Below, piece after piece: positions 29,197 to 37,561 of a DNA stretch of 56,267 nucleotides (positions are counted from its first letter, which is position 1; each line of letters starts with the position of its first letter). This DNA comes from Raoultibacter massiliensis (GTDB lineage Bacteria > Actinomycetota > Coriobacteriia > Coriobacteriales > Eggerthellaceae). The position numbers were made by a program, and so were the translations under genes. Where the stretch lies: the NCBI RefSeq assembly GCF_900199545.1, contig NZ_LT962671.1:1623036-1679302 (forward strand), given 5' to 3'. A model generated the notes under the pieces. It did not search any database, was not told where the DNA came from, and saw only the letters and a program-made list of their open reading frames with translations.

Positions 29197-29349
29197 GACA
29201 ATCCCCTTCCTCTTCCCTGAACGGCGCCGGCCGTCATCCCGGCGCCAAACTCACCACCAATCGTATCCCCGTTGCCATCGGAGATGCCGGAGGCTCTTTT
29301 CCACGCGTGTCGCGATATTTGCCTCCCATGTTCAAAAGTGTCGAAACGA

Positions 29350-29367
29350 TGTAAAATAATTTTTACA
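29350..29367. promoter_or_regulatory. Candidate LysR operator
   Basis: TGTAAAA-TAAT-TTTTACA is a perfect 7-bp inverted repeat in the 297-base gap between the third flavoprotein gene and the lysR gene. It is AT-rich in a GC-rich setting and shaped like a LysR-type binding site. Nothing else in the gap explains it. Confidence 0.5.
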
Positions 29368-29419
29368 ACTCCCGTCGCCTCGGGAAGGGGGCAACCGGAG
29401 TCGGCGCCCGCCGCTGGAG

Positions 29420-29451
29420 GTCGAACCCGGCTTCGAAGCCCGCGGTTCGAC
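29420..29451 (+). promoter_or_regulatory. Nested inverted repeat in the lysR leader
   Basis: GTCGAACC (29420-29427) and GGTTCGAC (29444-29451) enclose the palindrome GGCTTCGAAGCC (29429-29440). It ends 42 bases before the lysR ATG. It could be a second operator or a leader hairpin. Confidence 0.4.
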
Positions 29452-29493
29452 AGGAAAGGCAGGGGCCGGAATTCATCGTCTGGAAGGGGATCG

Positions 29494-30432
29494 ATGGATA
29501 CACGTTACGTTCAGGAGTTTCTCGTGTTTGCGGCGGAACTCAACTATTCGAACGCCGCGAAGCGGCTGTTCATCACCCGGCCAACGCTATCCGACCATAT
29601 ACGGGAACTCGAAACGGAGCTCGGATGCGAACTCGTCGGAAAATGCCAGGGTAAAGCCGCGCTCACACCGGCGGGCAGACGGTTCGTGCAAACGGGCGCA
29701 AAGCTCGTTGAAACGGTGCAAGGGATAATCGACGAGTACCAAACGCTTGCCGACAACCTGCTCACCGTGACGGTCGCCCAAACCAACCTCCCCTGGCTCG
29801 AATCGCTTCTCTACAAGGCGCGCCACGCCGTCCAAGGGCGGCATCCCGAAAAGAGAATCGACATCGTGACGGCCAACGGACCGCACAGCACCATCGATGC
29901 GCTGCGCGAACAGGCGAACGACATCGTAGTTGCAGGCTGCAAAAGCTATACGTCGGGCAGCGCGAACCGCGTGATCCCCGAAGGAATGCAGGGGTTCAAG
30001 CTTCGCACCGAAGACATCAAGCTGCTCATGACGCAGGATAACCCGCTTTTTTGCAAAGATACGGTTTGCGCTGCCGACCTCGACGGATCGACGATCATGG
30101 TACCTCCCGACATCTACCAAGGGTACCTGCGGGACGGCGTAGTCGAGCGATTCGAGGAACACGGCGCGCGCGTGGCGCTGCAAACCATGAGCTTCAGCGA
30201 TCACTTCGAATACTTCAACTACGATTTTCAGGATCTTTTCGGTATCGTCCCCACAACGCTCATGCCGCGCTTCGGCATCGGAGAGCGCGAGGAGTGCCGC
30301 GCGTTCTCGCTCGTCGATCTGCCGTTCAAGACCGATTTCTACGCCGTCTACACCGACGAGTTCGCCTCGTCCGAAAACGGCGCCCTGTTTGTGGACGAAA
30401 TGAAAAAGCTCGCCTCAGACGAAGCGAGCTGA
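29494..30432 (+). CDS. LysR-family transcriptional regulator
   Basis: 312 aa from the ATG at 29494, preceded by GGAAGGGG. The HTH is at the N-terminus: DTRYVQEFLVFAAELNYSNA and AAKRLFITRPTLSDHIRELE. A co-inducer domain follows with typical beta strands (LLTVTVAQTNLPWLESLLYK). Such proteins usually control the divergent neighbour, here the third Tat flavoprotein, when its substrate or product is bound. It is the only LysR protein in the window; the other flavoprotein genes use LuxR-type membrane regulators. Confidence 0.92.
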   Translation: MDTRYVQEFLVFAAELNYSNAAKRLFITRPTLSDHIRELETELGCELVGKCQGKAALTPAGRRFVQTGAKLVETVQGIIDEYQTLADNLLTVTVAQTNLPWLESLLYKARHAVQGRHPEKRIDIVTANGPHSTIDALREQANDIVVAGCKSYTSGSANRVIPEGMQGFKLRTEDIKLLMTQDNPLFCKDTVCAADLDGSTIMVPPDIYQGYLRDGVVERFEEHGARVALQTMSFSDHFEYFNYDFQDLFGIVPTTLMPRFGIGEREECRAFSLVDLPFKTDFYAVYTDEFASSENGALFVDEMKKLASDEAS

Positions 30433-30509
30433 TGCCCGTTTTTCAAAACGCCGCCGAAACAGACGGATCTTTTGGAATGCAGCGCGGAATAGGAAGTCGC
30501 CGAAGCCGA

Positions 30510-31010
30510 CTAGCTGCGCTCCCACAAACCCGACTTGCCGCCGTCCTTCTTGAGCAGGCGCACGTCCATGATCTCCATGCCGCGATCGACCGCTTTGCAC
30601 ATGTCGTAGATGGTCAGGCATGCGACGCTCGACGCGGTAAGCGCCTCCATCTCTATTCCGGTCTTGCCGGTCACACCGCAGGTGGCAAGAACGCGAACGC
30701 CGACTCTGCCATCCTCGCGCTCCCCTGCGACAACCGGCGCAAGATCGACCTTCGCCTTCGTGATGTTGAGCGGGTGGCACATGGGGATGAGCGACGATGT
30801 CTGCTTGGCCGCCATGACCCCCGCCACGCGCGCGCACGCGAGAACATCGCCTTTGGCCGCCTTCCCCTCGACGATGAGATCGAGCGTTTCAGGATTCATG
30901 GCAATGAATCCTTCGGCCACGGCGACGCGTTCCGTGTCGGCCTTCTGCGACACATCGACCATGCGCACTTCGCCCTTTTCGTCGATATGGGTCAGATTCT
31001 GTTCGGTCAT
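30510..31010 (-). CDS. moaC: Cyclic pyranopterin monophosphate synthase MoaC
   Basis: 166 aa. It completes the first stage of molybdenum cofactor synthesis after MoaA. Family signatures are [53 protein letters not shown] and [20 protein letters not shown] with the catalytic Lys-Lys pair in [19 protein letters not shown] precedes the ATG. It is 71 bases downstream of moaA, on the same strand and probably in the same transcript. Confidence 0.97.
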   Translation of the reverse strand: MTEQNLTHIDEKGEVRMVDVSQKADTERVAVAEGFIAMNPETLDLIVEGKAAKGDVLACARVAGVMAAKQTSSLIPMCHPLNITKAKVDLAPVVAGEREDGRVGVRVLATCGVTGKTGIEMEALTASSVACLTIYDMCKAVDRGMEIMDVRLLKKDGGKSGLWERS

Positions 31011-31081
31011 CGTATCCTCATTTCCTTTCGCTTTCCGCGCAATGCGGCAGAGGGTCCTGCCGACCGCCTCCGCATATCGTC

Positions 31082-32083
31082 CTAACCCCCGATTTGGGAC
31101 ATGCCGCGCTCGGTGCCCACCTTGTCGTGATGATCATCGGGTTTTGCGCCCAACGCCTCGGCGAACACCGCCTTTGCGCCGTCGAAATCGCCGGCTCGAA
31201 GAGCGGGCCTTAGATCGAACTCGACATCCGAGAACAAACAGGGGCGCAGCTTGCCGTCGGCAGTCAGACGGAGCCTGTTGCACTCCGAACAGAAATGACG
31301 CGAAAGAGGCGAGATGAATCCAACCGTGCCCCGTGCCCCTTCGAATGCATAGTAGCGCGCCGGCCCCCAGCCCTCGGGACGGGATCCCCCCGCCGGAATC
31401 AAACCGCCGATTCCCTCGGCCCGCGCCTGCCGATCGATGATCTCGATGAGCTCTTCGGAAGGAACGACGTCCTCTTTGCCCCAGCCGCACCCCGTGCCGC
31501 CCGAGCTTTCGCCCACGGGCATGTACTCGATGAACCGCACGTGCAGCTCTCGATCGATCGAGAGCTTCGCAAAGGCGAGGTAATCCTGATTCAGGCTGCG
31601 CACAGCGACCGCATTGATTTTCACGGGGTCGAACCCGACGGCGAGCGCCGCCTCGATGCCCGCAAGCGTATCCTCGAGTTTGCCGCGCCGCGTGATCATG
31701 GCGAACTGATCGGGGTCGAGCGTGTCGAGCGAGATGTTGACGCGCGAAAGACCCGCCTCCTTCAGCTCGTCCGCCATGCGAGGCAGCAACACGCCGTTGG
31801 TGGTCATGGCGATATGCTCGATGCCGGGAGTGTTCTTGATGGATCGGATAAGGTCGACGACGCCTTTGCGCACCAAAGGCTCCCCACCGGTAAGGCGCAC
31901 GCGCGTGATGCCCATCTGAGCGGCAACGGCGACAGCTTCCTCGATTTCCTCGATACGGAGAATATCCTCGTGGGACATCTGATCGACGCCCTCCTCGGGC
32001 ATGCAGTATATGCAACGCAGGTTGCACCGATCGGTCAACGAGATGCGCAGGTAATCGATAGTGCGGCCATGTGAGTCTTTCAT
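31082..32083 (-). CDS. moaA: GTP 3',8-cyclase MoaA
   Basis: 333 aa radical SAM enzyme. The N-terminal cluster motif is [13 protein letters not shown]; the C-terminal cluster ligands lie in [23 protein letters not shown] and SAM regions are also conserved ([17 protein letters not shown]). It turns GTP into the pyranopterin precursor. GAGAAGGGAAG precedes the ATG. Its promoter has a perfect TATAAT at 32114-32119. No moaB, moaD, moaE, moeA or mobA lies in the window. Confidence 0.97.
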   Translation of the reverse strand: MKDSHGRTIDYLRISLTDRCNLRCIYCMPEEGVDQMSHEDILRIEEIEEAVAVAAQMGITRVRLTGGEPLVRKGVVDLIRSIKNTPGIEHIAMTTNGVLLPRMADELKEAGLSRVNISLDTLDPDQFAMITRRGKLEDTLAGIEAALAVGFDPVKINAVAVRSLNQDYLAFAKLSIDRELHVRFIEYMPVGESSGGTGCGWGKEDVVPSEELIEIIDRQARAEGIGGLIPAGGSRPEGWGPARYYAFEGARGTVGFISPLSRHFCSECNRLRLTADGKLRPCLFSDVEFDLRPALRAGDFDGAKAVFAEALGAKPDDHHDKVGTERGMSQIGG

Positions 32084-32113
32084 GCCGGCCTTCCCTTCTC
32101 CTCAACAAAGGAT

Positions 32114-32119
32114 ATTATA
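32114..32119 (-). promoter_or_regulatory. -10 box of the moaA-moaC unit
   Basis: The minus strand reads TATAAT 31 bases before the moaA ATG, giving a short leader that begins near 32107. The -35 region is weak (CGGCTC at a 17-base spacing). Confidence 0.6.
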
Positions 32120-32162
32120 GCGCTCCTCGGAGAAAAGAGCCGCGCCATCGGCAACAAACAGA

Positions 32163-32182
32163 GGCGAATGTCATAATTCGCC
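32163..32182 (-). terminator. Possible terminator of the mod operon
   Basis: GGCGAAT and ATTCGCC form a 7-bp stem with a 6-base loop. On the minus strand TCTGTTTGTT follows. It lies about 105 bases past the modC stop codon and upstream of moaA. Confidence 0.45.
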
Positions 32183-32285
32183 CCGTTTCGTATCGTTTCA
32201 TACATCCAAGCCGCCCCGAAGCCCGCCCAAAACGCGGACAGACAACCTGCTGCGGACTCCCATCGGGTGCGTTCAGAACAACGTG

Positions 32286-33398
32286 TCATCGGCTCGCCAG
32301 GTAAAGCCTGTCTTTCGGAATGCGGATAAGGAGCTCGTCGCCCTCCTGGGGCAGCATGCCCGATTCGACGGAAAGCTTGTTGACGCGCCAGAACACGTGC
32401 TGATGCAAGTACTTCATATCGTCTTCGTCGGCGGTTACGGCAGGAGCGTCCGTCTCGTTCCGCTCGGCGAAACCGAGCAGCACCGTACGATCGAACCGAG
32501 AATCGCTCACGCGATCGGCCCGCACGCGGAACACGTTTTCGCCGGGGGCATCGGCGCGTTCGAGAAAGAAAGCGCGCACCCCCAAGCATTTGACATCCTT
32601 CGGAACCTCCTGCTCGGTAGCCAGTTCGATGCCCCATTTGGGCAGGCGGACATGGTGATCGTCCAGATACTCGGCGGGCGTGGCGTTCTTGCACCCTGAA
32701 AGCTTGATGCCCGCCTGGCTCTGCGGGCGGTTCACCAGATCGTCGCCCGTACCCTCCTCCACGATACGGCCGTCCTCCACCACGGCGATGCGATCGCAGA
32801 AGCGAAGCGCCTCGTCGATATCGTGGCTCACGTAGAGGATCGTACCGTCGTAGGCGTCGAACAGGCTTACGAGATTCTGCTCGAGCACGCCTTTGAGATG
32901 GGCGTCAAGCGCCGAGAACGGCTCGTCGAGCATGAGGATGCCCGGCTTGGCCGCAAGCATGCGCGCAAGCGCAACGCGCTGCTGCTGCCCACCCGAAAGC
33001 TGCGCGGGATAGCGATTCTCGAACCCCTGGAGGCCGAAGCGCTTCAATTCGCTCAGCACGATCGCTTTGCGATCCGTCTTCGAGACATCCTTCCCTATGC
33101 CCGCCGCAACGTTTTCGGCAACCGTCAAATTGGGAAACAACATATAGCTTTGGAACAGCAGAGCGGTCTTTCGCTCCTGCGGCGTGAGGTTGATTCTGGC
33201 ATCCGAGTCGAAGAACACCCGATCGTTGACCACGATGCGGCCCTCGTCGGGTTTCTCGATTCCCGCGATGCAGCGCATGGTGAGGCTCTTGCCGCATCCC
33301 GATGCGCCGAGGAACCCGAGCGTCTCGTCTTCGGCCGAAAACGAGACGTCGAGCTGAAAACCCGAAAAACGTTTCTTGATGGCAACTTCGAGGCTCAT
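32286..33398 (-). CDS. modC: Molybdate ABC transporter ATP-binding protein ModC
   Basis: 370 aa. Walker A is LGASGCGKSLTMRCIAG, the signature is LSGGQQQRVALARMLA, Walker B is ILMLDEPFSALDAHLK and the switch is YVSHDIDEALRF. The C-terminal 110 residues form a TOBE-like domain (RADRVSDSRFDRTVLLGFAE). In Walker A the residue after Lys is Ser. It overlaps modB by four bases (ATGA). It powers molybdate or tungstate import for the molybdenum enzyme encoded upstream. Confidence 0.93.
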   Translation of the reverse strand: MSLEVAIKKRFSGFQLDVSFSAEDETLGFLGASGCGKSLTMRCIAGIEKPDEGRIVVNDRVFFDSDARINLTPQERKTALLFQSYMLFPNLTVAENVAAGIGKDVSKTDRKAIVLSELKRFGLQGFENRYPAQLSGGQQQRVALARMLAAKPGILMLDEPFSALDAHLKGVLEQNLVSLFDAYDGTILYVSHDIDEALRFCDRIAVVEDGRIVEEGTGDDLVNRPQSQAGIKLSGCKNATPAEYLDDHHVRLPKWGIELATEQEVPKDVKCLGVRAFFLERADAPGENVFRVRADRVSDSRFDRTVLLGFAERNETDAPAVTADEDDMKYLHQHVFWRVNKLSVESGMLPQEGDELLIRIPKDRLYLASR

Positions 33399-34816
33399 TC
33401 GGCCGCCCCCTTACGGTAACGCGTCGTCCGTCTTGACCACAGGTTGATGAACAGGATGACGACGAAGCTGAAGATCAGAATGACGACCGTCCAGAACAGC
33501 GCGACGTCCATGTTTCCGCTCATCCACTCGAAGTAAATGGCGATGGGGATGGTGCGCGTGATGCCGACGTAGTTGCCGGCCAGAAACAGCGTAGCGCCGA
33601 ATTCGCCGAGTGCACGGGCAAACGCGAGCACCGTGCCGGCTGCGATGGAACTCCACGACAGCGGAAGCATGAGTTTGAAGAAAATCTTGGCATTCGACCA
33701 CCCGAGCGTGCGCGCCGCGTCGAGCATGTTCGGATCGAGCCCCTCAAACGCGCCGCGCGCGCTGCGGTACATAAGGGGAAACGCCACAACGACCGCGGCG
33801 ATGACCGTCGCCTGCCAGCTGAAGATAAGCGGGAAACCGATATCGATGAACCACTGCCCGAGCGCCGTATTGCGACCGAGCAGCAACAACAGAAGAAAGC
33901 CGCAGACAGTCGGGGGCAGCACCATCGGAATCGTGAAGACGGTATCGAAGATGTCCTGAGCGCGCTTCGAGATGCGCAGAGTAAAATACGCGGCAGCCAG
34001 ACCGAGCACGAAAATGAACACGATCGCGGTGCCCGTGGTCTTGAGCGTCACCCACAAAGGCGATAAATCGATGCCGCCGAGAAACTCTTGGAACGCCGCA
34101 AGCCCCGAAGATGCCGCCACGATATCGACGGCGCCAGGTTCGACGATCTTGAGAAAATCAACGTGGGTCGGACGCGTGAGGCCCTCGGCGGCAGCCGACA
34201 CCACGTCGCTTCCGTCTTCGCCTATAGCGCACACGTAGTATTTGCCCTCGCCCGCCTCGACGGCGAAGCGGTAAAGAATGCCGTCGAGAGCCATGCTGGA
34301 CTCGCTGGTAAAATACCACGGAACCGTATCGTCCATAACGATACCACCCGTCAGCGATACCTCGTCGAGCGCAAGGAAGTACCGCTTCAGGGTGTCTTGG
34401 GAAGCGGAGTCTTCAACATCGCAGAGCGCATGCGCGGAAGGCGGGATGTAGGCGAGCACGTAATCATCGGTTGCAACGGCAACCGCGTAGTCGGGCGATG
34501 AGCCCTGATAATAGCTGTACCCGAGATACCGGCCGTCAATCTCGCGGTTCGAGCCCTTTTGGGCGCGGCTGAAGCTGTCGACAGCGAACGAGGCCCCCTC
34601 TATGGCAGCCGCCTCGCCTTCGGCTGAAACGACGACGTCGTCGACGGTAACCGTCGAATCGTTCGAAGAAGAACCGCCCGACCCCCCGGGCATCGCGGGC
34701 TCGCCTGCAAGAACGTCCCCGAGAGAAGCATCGTCATCCGCAAACGCAAGGCCCGGGCAGAGCGTGGCAAACACCAGCATGAAAGCCATCGCAAGGGCGC
34801 TTATGCGTTTTCCCAT
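33395..34816 (-). CDS. modB: Molybdate ABC transporter permease ModB with a large extracytoplasmic N-terminal domain
   Basis: 473 aa, about twice the usual ModB length. Residues about 250-465 are a normal permease: TIPMVLPPTVCGFLLLLLLG, the EAA loop with DAARTLGWSNAKIFFKLMLP, and RALGEFGATLFLAGN. Residues 1-25 are a signal peptide (ALAMAFMLVFATLCPGLAFA). Residues 26-245 are a soluble domain of unknown kind, with an Asp/Ser/Gly linker and segments such as RYLGYSYYQGSSPDYAVAVA. The frame is open through the join. The extra domain would lie outside the membrane next to ModA. It overlaps modC by four bases. Confidence 0.92.
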   Translation of the reverse strand: MGKRISALAMAFMLVFATLCPGLAFADDDASLGDVLAGEPAMPGGSGGSSSNDSTVTVDDVVVSAEGEAAAIEGASFAVDSFSRAQKGSNREIDGRYLGYSYYQGSSPDYAVAVATDDYVLAYIPPSAHALCDVEDSASQDTLKRYFLALDEVSLTGGIVMDDTVPWYFTSESSMALDGILYRFAVEAGEGKYYVCAIGEDGSDVVSAAAEGLTRPTHVDFLKIVEPGAVDIVAASSGLAAFQEFLGGIDLSPLWVTLKTTGTAIVFIFVLGLAAAYFTLRISKRAQDIFDTVFTIPMVLPPTVCGFLLLLLLGRNTALGQWFIDIGFPLIFSWQATVIAAVVVAFPLMYRSARGAFEGLDPNMLDAARTLGWSNAKIFFKLMLPLSWSSIAAGTVLAFARALGEFGATLFLAGNYVGITRTIPIAIYFEWMSGNMDVALFWTVVILIFSFVVILFINLWSRRTTRYRKGAAE

Positions 34817-34868
34817 CCCGTTTCCCCATTCTCATCGCATCCATCACCGCAGAGCCCCGCGCAAGAAC

Positions 34869-34899
34869 GGGGGATGGAAAGCGCGGCCTCCCATCCCCC
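34869..34899 (-). terminator. Hairpin between modA and modB
   Basis: GGGGGATGG and CCATCCCCC make a 9-bp stem with a 13-base loop in the 124-base gap. No T-run follows. It may lower modBC expression relative to the binding protein or protect the modA mRNA. Confidence 0.4.
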
Positions 34900-34940
34900 A
34901 TCGAAAGCGCGTTGCGCTTAATCATACCGCAAACGACGGC

Positions 34941-35852
34941 TTACGCAGCCAGCTCGAAGCCCCACTCCTGCCAGATCTTGATGGCATCCTCGTTCGTGAA
35001 GGCCCAATCCAAAAATTCCTGTGCGGCCTCGGAGTTGGCGGAATCGGCGCAGATGGCGGCCGGGTAGATGATGTTTTTGTGCGTGTCTGCGGGAACGGTG
35101 CCCACGATCTTCACGCCGCCGAAGCGGTACACGTCGGAGCTGTAGACCATCGCAAGGTCAACATCGCCGGAGTTGGCGTAGGAGCACACGTTGCCGACGC
35201 TCGAGCCCTCGGTGACCATGCCCTCAAGCGGAGTTCCCGCAAACGTGCCGCCCTTGCCCGCAGAATCGGAGCCCGTCTTACCGTCGGGGTCGATCCAGCA
35301 CGCCGGATCGGTCGTAGAAAGCGCCTGCTTGGCGTAGTTGCCGGCGGGAACGTTGTCATCGCCCACCGAGATCTTGTACTCACCGGTCGCGATGTCCTCG
35401 AGCGAGGACTTCTCGATGTCGGAACCCTCGCCCGTCACGATGACGAGCTCGTTGGTGAACATGTCGAAGCGGGTGTTCGCATCGACGTAGCCTTCGTCGA
35501 CGGCCGTGTCCATGGTGCCCTTGGACGCCGTGATGAGAATGTCGGCGTACGAGCCGGCGCCGAGCATTTCGTTGAGCGTGCCCGATGCCTCGTACTGTGT
35601 ATCGGCGAACGTCACCCAATCGTGATCCTGCTTATAAAGATCCTGAACTTCCTCCATCGCCTTCGACAGCGAGTTGGCCGCAAAGATCTGCAGTTCAACG
35701 GGGTCGTTGGTCTCCTGCGGTTCCTGGGTCTGCGTGTTCTCTTCCTGCTTGGGCTCTTCAGCTGGCTGCGACGAGCAGCCGGCAAGCGCAAACGCTCCGA
35801 CGAGCGCAAACGAGAAGACGGCGGCAAGCACGATGCGCATATGCTTTTTCAT
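34941..35852 (-). CDS. modA: Molybdate ABC transporter substrate-binding lipoprotein ModA
   Basis: 303 aa from the ATG at 35852 (AAGGAAGGG upstream). It has a lipoprotein signal ending FALAGCSSQP, a Glu/Gln/Thr-rich linker, and the ModA fold: LQIFAANSLSKAMEEVQDLY, FADTQYEASGTLNEML, GAGSYADILITASKGTMDTA and DLAMVYSSDVYRFG. It binds the oxyanion outside the membrane. A strong promoter lies at 35912-35940, and modB and modC follow. Confidence 0.95.
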   Translation of the reverse strand: MKKHMRIVLAAVFSFALVGAFALAGCSSQPAEEPKQEENTQTQEPQETNDPVELQIFAANSLSKAMEEVQDLYKQDHDWVTFADTQYEASGTLNEMLGAGSYADILITASKGTMDTAVDEGYVDANTRFDMFTNELVIVTGEGSDIEKSSLEDIATGEYKISVGDDNVPAGNYAKQALSTTDPACWIDPDGKTGSDSAGKGGTFAGTPLEGMVTEGSSVGNVCSYANSGDVDLAMVYSSDVYRFGGVKIVGTVPADTHKNIIYPAAICADSANSEAAQEFLDWAFTNEDAIKIWQEWGFELAA

Positions 35853-35911
35853 ATGTTCCCTTCCTTGGTCCTTACAGTTCGAATGCCGTTTTTCGGTCCG
35901 GCATGCCGTCA

Positions 35912-35940
35912 ATATTATTCTTTAATTAGTATATAGTCAA
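35912..35940 (-). promoter_or_regulatory. Promoter of modABC
   Basis: On the minus strand TTGACT (35940-35935) and TAATAT (35917-35912) are separated by 17 bases. The region is strikingly AT-rich compared with its surroundings. I did not recognise a ModE operator. Confidence 0.78.
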
Positions 35941-36045
35941 CGAAAAATCAACTGAATCGCGCATATTAGCCTGGCATAAGAATAGCGATAATCGCCTCAT
36001 CCCCGAATCCGACGCTCCCCAAACGCGCTGATCGCCTGCAAGAAC

Positions 36046-36092
36046 GCGAAAGGCCTGCGAGCGATCCCAAGGATCAACCCGCAGGCCTTCGC
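36046..36092 (-). terminator. Hairpin closing the molybdenum-enzyme operon
   Basis: GGCCTGCG pairs with CGCAGGCC, extended by GCGAA with TTCGC around a one-base bulge. It lies about 50 bases past the stop of the zinc-ribbon gene. The T-run (TTTCGCGTTCTT on the minus strand) is weak. Confidence 0.55.
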
Positions 36093-36142
36093 CGATCGGC
36101 ATCGCAAGCCCCGAAGCCCGCCCGTCGAACGCGCGGCAGCGC

Positions 36143-36424
36143 CTACAGCGGCTCTCTCACCCTCACCTGGCATCTGCCGATCTCGCCGCCGGGCGGATCC
36201 TGATCGGCCTTGCGGCAGGGGTTGTAGCAGATCTCCCCGCAATAGCGGCAGACCTTCGGTTTCGGCGTAGCCAGCTCGGTGAGGTCGGCTTCGCATTTCA
36301 CGCAGAGCTTTCGGCCTCCCCGCTCGAGGTCGACCGCGTTGAAGGCGCCGCATTCGGGGCACTTCACCGGCCGCTTGCGCGGGGGTCGGCAGCCGCCGCA
36401 TATCGGATTGCAGGACCAACACAT
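36143..36424 (-). CDS. Cysteine-rich zinc-ribbon protein, last gene of the molybdenum-enzyme unit
   Basis: 93 aa from the ATG at 36424 (AAAGGAAG upstream; the longer open frame from 36493 lacks a site). It starts MCWSCNPICGGCRPP and holds further CxxC pairs (VKCPECGAF, LCVKCEADL, VCRYCGEICYNPC), about thirteen Cys in all. At least two zinc-ribbon or rubredoxin-like knuckles are likely. There is no signal peptide. Function is unknown; zinc storage, a scaffold or a redox role are all possible. It is 104 bases downstream of the FKBP gene. Confidence 0.75.
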   Translation of the reverse strand: MCWSCNPICGGCRPPRKRPVKCPECGAFNAVDLERGGRKLCVKCEADLTELATPKPKVCRYCGEICYNPCRKADQDPPGGEIGRCQVRVREPL

Positions 36425-36528
36425 ACGTTTCGCTTCCTTTCGGCCTTCCCGGACGAACGCCCACCGGCATGCCGCGCCTCGGCGCGCATCCATGCCGTAC
36501 CGAGGCGCAAAGCGGGCGCGCTGCGTTC

Positions 36529-37047
36529 TCAGCGGTAGTCGTCGCCCTGATCACCGCCCAGCATCTTCGCCTGCTCCTTCATATGAGCAGCCTTCTCGGC
36601 TGCGGAAACGAAGTTTTCAGGCGCATCCTCGACCTCGAGGAGCTCCACTTCGAATATGAGGGTTTTGCCCGCGAGCGGATGGTTGAGATCGAACGTGGCC
36701 ACGCCGTCCGAGACCCCGATGACCGTTGCGGGAACCGGTGCGCCGTCCTCGGCGTTCGAGAGCCAGACCCGTTTTCCCACCCCGATCCCGTCTACGGGAA
36801 TTTGTTCGATCGGAATCCGAGCCGTATGGCCTTCAAGATATTCGCCGTACGCTTCGTACTCGTCGACGATGAACGTCTTCTTCTCGCCCGCCTCGTTCAT
36901 TTCGAGAACGGCATTCTCGAAGCCCTCGATCGCCATGTCCATGCCGGTTTGGAATTTCATGGGATTCTCATGCGTTGCATAGCCGAAAACCGTGCCGTCG
37001 TCGAGCCTTCCCGTATAGGCGAGCGTTACCGTAGAACCAAGCTCCAT
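36529..37047 (-). CDS. SlyD-like FKBP-type peptidyl-prolyl isomerase
   Basis: 172 aa with GGAGGT before the ATG. The FKBP core is split by an IF (insert-in-flap) domain as in SlyD: VTLAYTGRLDDGTVFGYATH, GMDMAIEGFENAVLEMNEAG, EAYGEYLEGHTARIPIEQIP, then the insert and DLNHPLAGKTLIFEVELLEV. The His-rich metal tail of E. coli SlyD is absent; the end is Ala/Lys/Asp-rich. It probably acts as a folding helper, and its place in this operon suggests a role in maturing the molybdenum enzyme. It starts 3 bases after the previous gene. Confidence 0.9.
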   Translation of the reverse strand: MELGSTVTLAYTGRLDDGTVFGYATHENPMKFQTGMDMAIEGFENAVLEMNEAGEKKTFIVDEYEAYGEYLEGHTARIPIEQIPVDGIGVGKRVWLSNAEDGAPVPATVIGVSDGVATFDLNHPLAGKTLIFEVELLEVEDAPENFVSAAEKAAHMKEQAKMLGGDQGDDYR

Positions 37048-37050
37048 AGC

Positions 37051-37404
37051 CTACACCTCCGCACCTGCGGCGACGGTCTGCCAAGGCGCACCTGCCGGAT
37101 TCAGCTTGCGGCGGCGCGAAAGCTCGTCGGCGAACATGATGCAGTAACGCAGGCCTTTCAGGGTAACGTAGAGGCAGGCGATCTCATGGCGGCTTCCGTG
37201 GTTGAAAACATCGTACGTCAAAAACTCGCGCTCGATCATCGGCTCGTAAACCGAGCTGCCCCGCACCTTGCTCAACAGCATGTTCACGGGTTCCCTTCCC
37301 AGCTCGTCTTGCTTCAAGCTTATGTTGTACAGGATGTTCTCCTGCTCCGGGGTCAAACGCCCGCAGCGTTCGATTTCCGTCAGAATGTCCTCTTCGGTTG
37401 CCAT
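37051..37404 (-). CDS. Small winged-helix-like protein of the molybdenum-enzyme unit
   Basis: 117 aa from the ATG at 37404 (GGAAAGGTGG upstream). I do not recognise the family. The pattern LTPEQENILYNISLKQDELG, PVNMLLSKVRGSSVYEPMIE, then YVTLKGLRYCIMFADEL is compatible with a winged helix, including the xLTxKG-type wing seen in many regulators. The C-terminus is short and polar. It lies 3 bases before the FKBP gene, so the two are translated together. It may be a regulator or an assembly factor; both are guesses. Confidence 0.6.
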   Translation of the reverse strand: MATEEDILTEIERCGRLTPEQENILYNISLKQDELGREPVNMLLSKVRGSSVYEPMIEREFLTYDVFNHGSRHEIACLYVTLKGLRYCIMFADELSRRRKLNPAGAPWQTVAAGAEV

Positions 37405-37442
37405 GCGCCCACCTTTCCTGTTTCCTGTCCTGCATTCGTTTG

Positions 37443-37478
37443 CGATCGCCGCCGCGCGCATCTCCGCCGCGGCGATCG
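37443..37478 (-). terminator. Intra-operon hairpin 1
   Basis: CGATCGCCGC and GCGGCGATCG form a perfect 10-bp stem with a 16-base loop, without a T-run. It lies in the 157-base gap inside the molybdenum-enzyme unit and may shape mRNA stability rather than terminate. Confidence 0.4.
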
Positions 37479-37511
37479 AGCGGATCCGCGAATCATGCGC
37501 CGTCGGCCGCC

Positions 37512-37545
37512 GCGGGAGGCCCGCAAACCTCGCCGGGCCTCCCGC
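37512..37545 (-). terminator. Intra-operon hairpin 2
   Basis: GCGGGAGGCCCG and CGGGCCTCCCGC form a perfect 12-bp stem with a 10-base loop, 17 bases past the stop of the 91-aa gene. No T-run follows. It probably protects the upstream (enzyme-encoding) mRNA or cuts expression of the accessory genes. Confidence 0.5.
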
Positions 37546-37561
37546 AGTCGGCGAACGACGG

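Noticed and set aside
37047..37404. TorD-like chaperone for the molybdenum enzyme
   Set aside because: The 117-aa protein is too short and has none of the TorD family motifs; a winged-helix look is the better, still weak, description.
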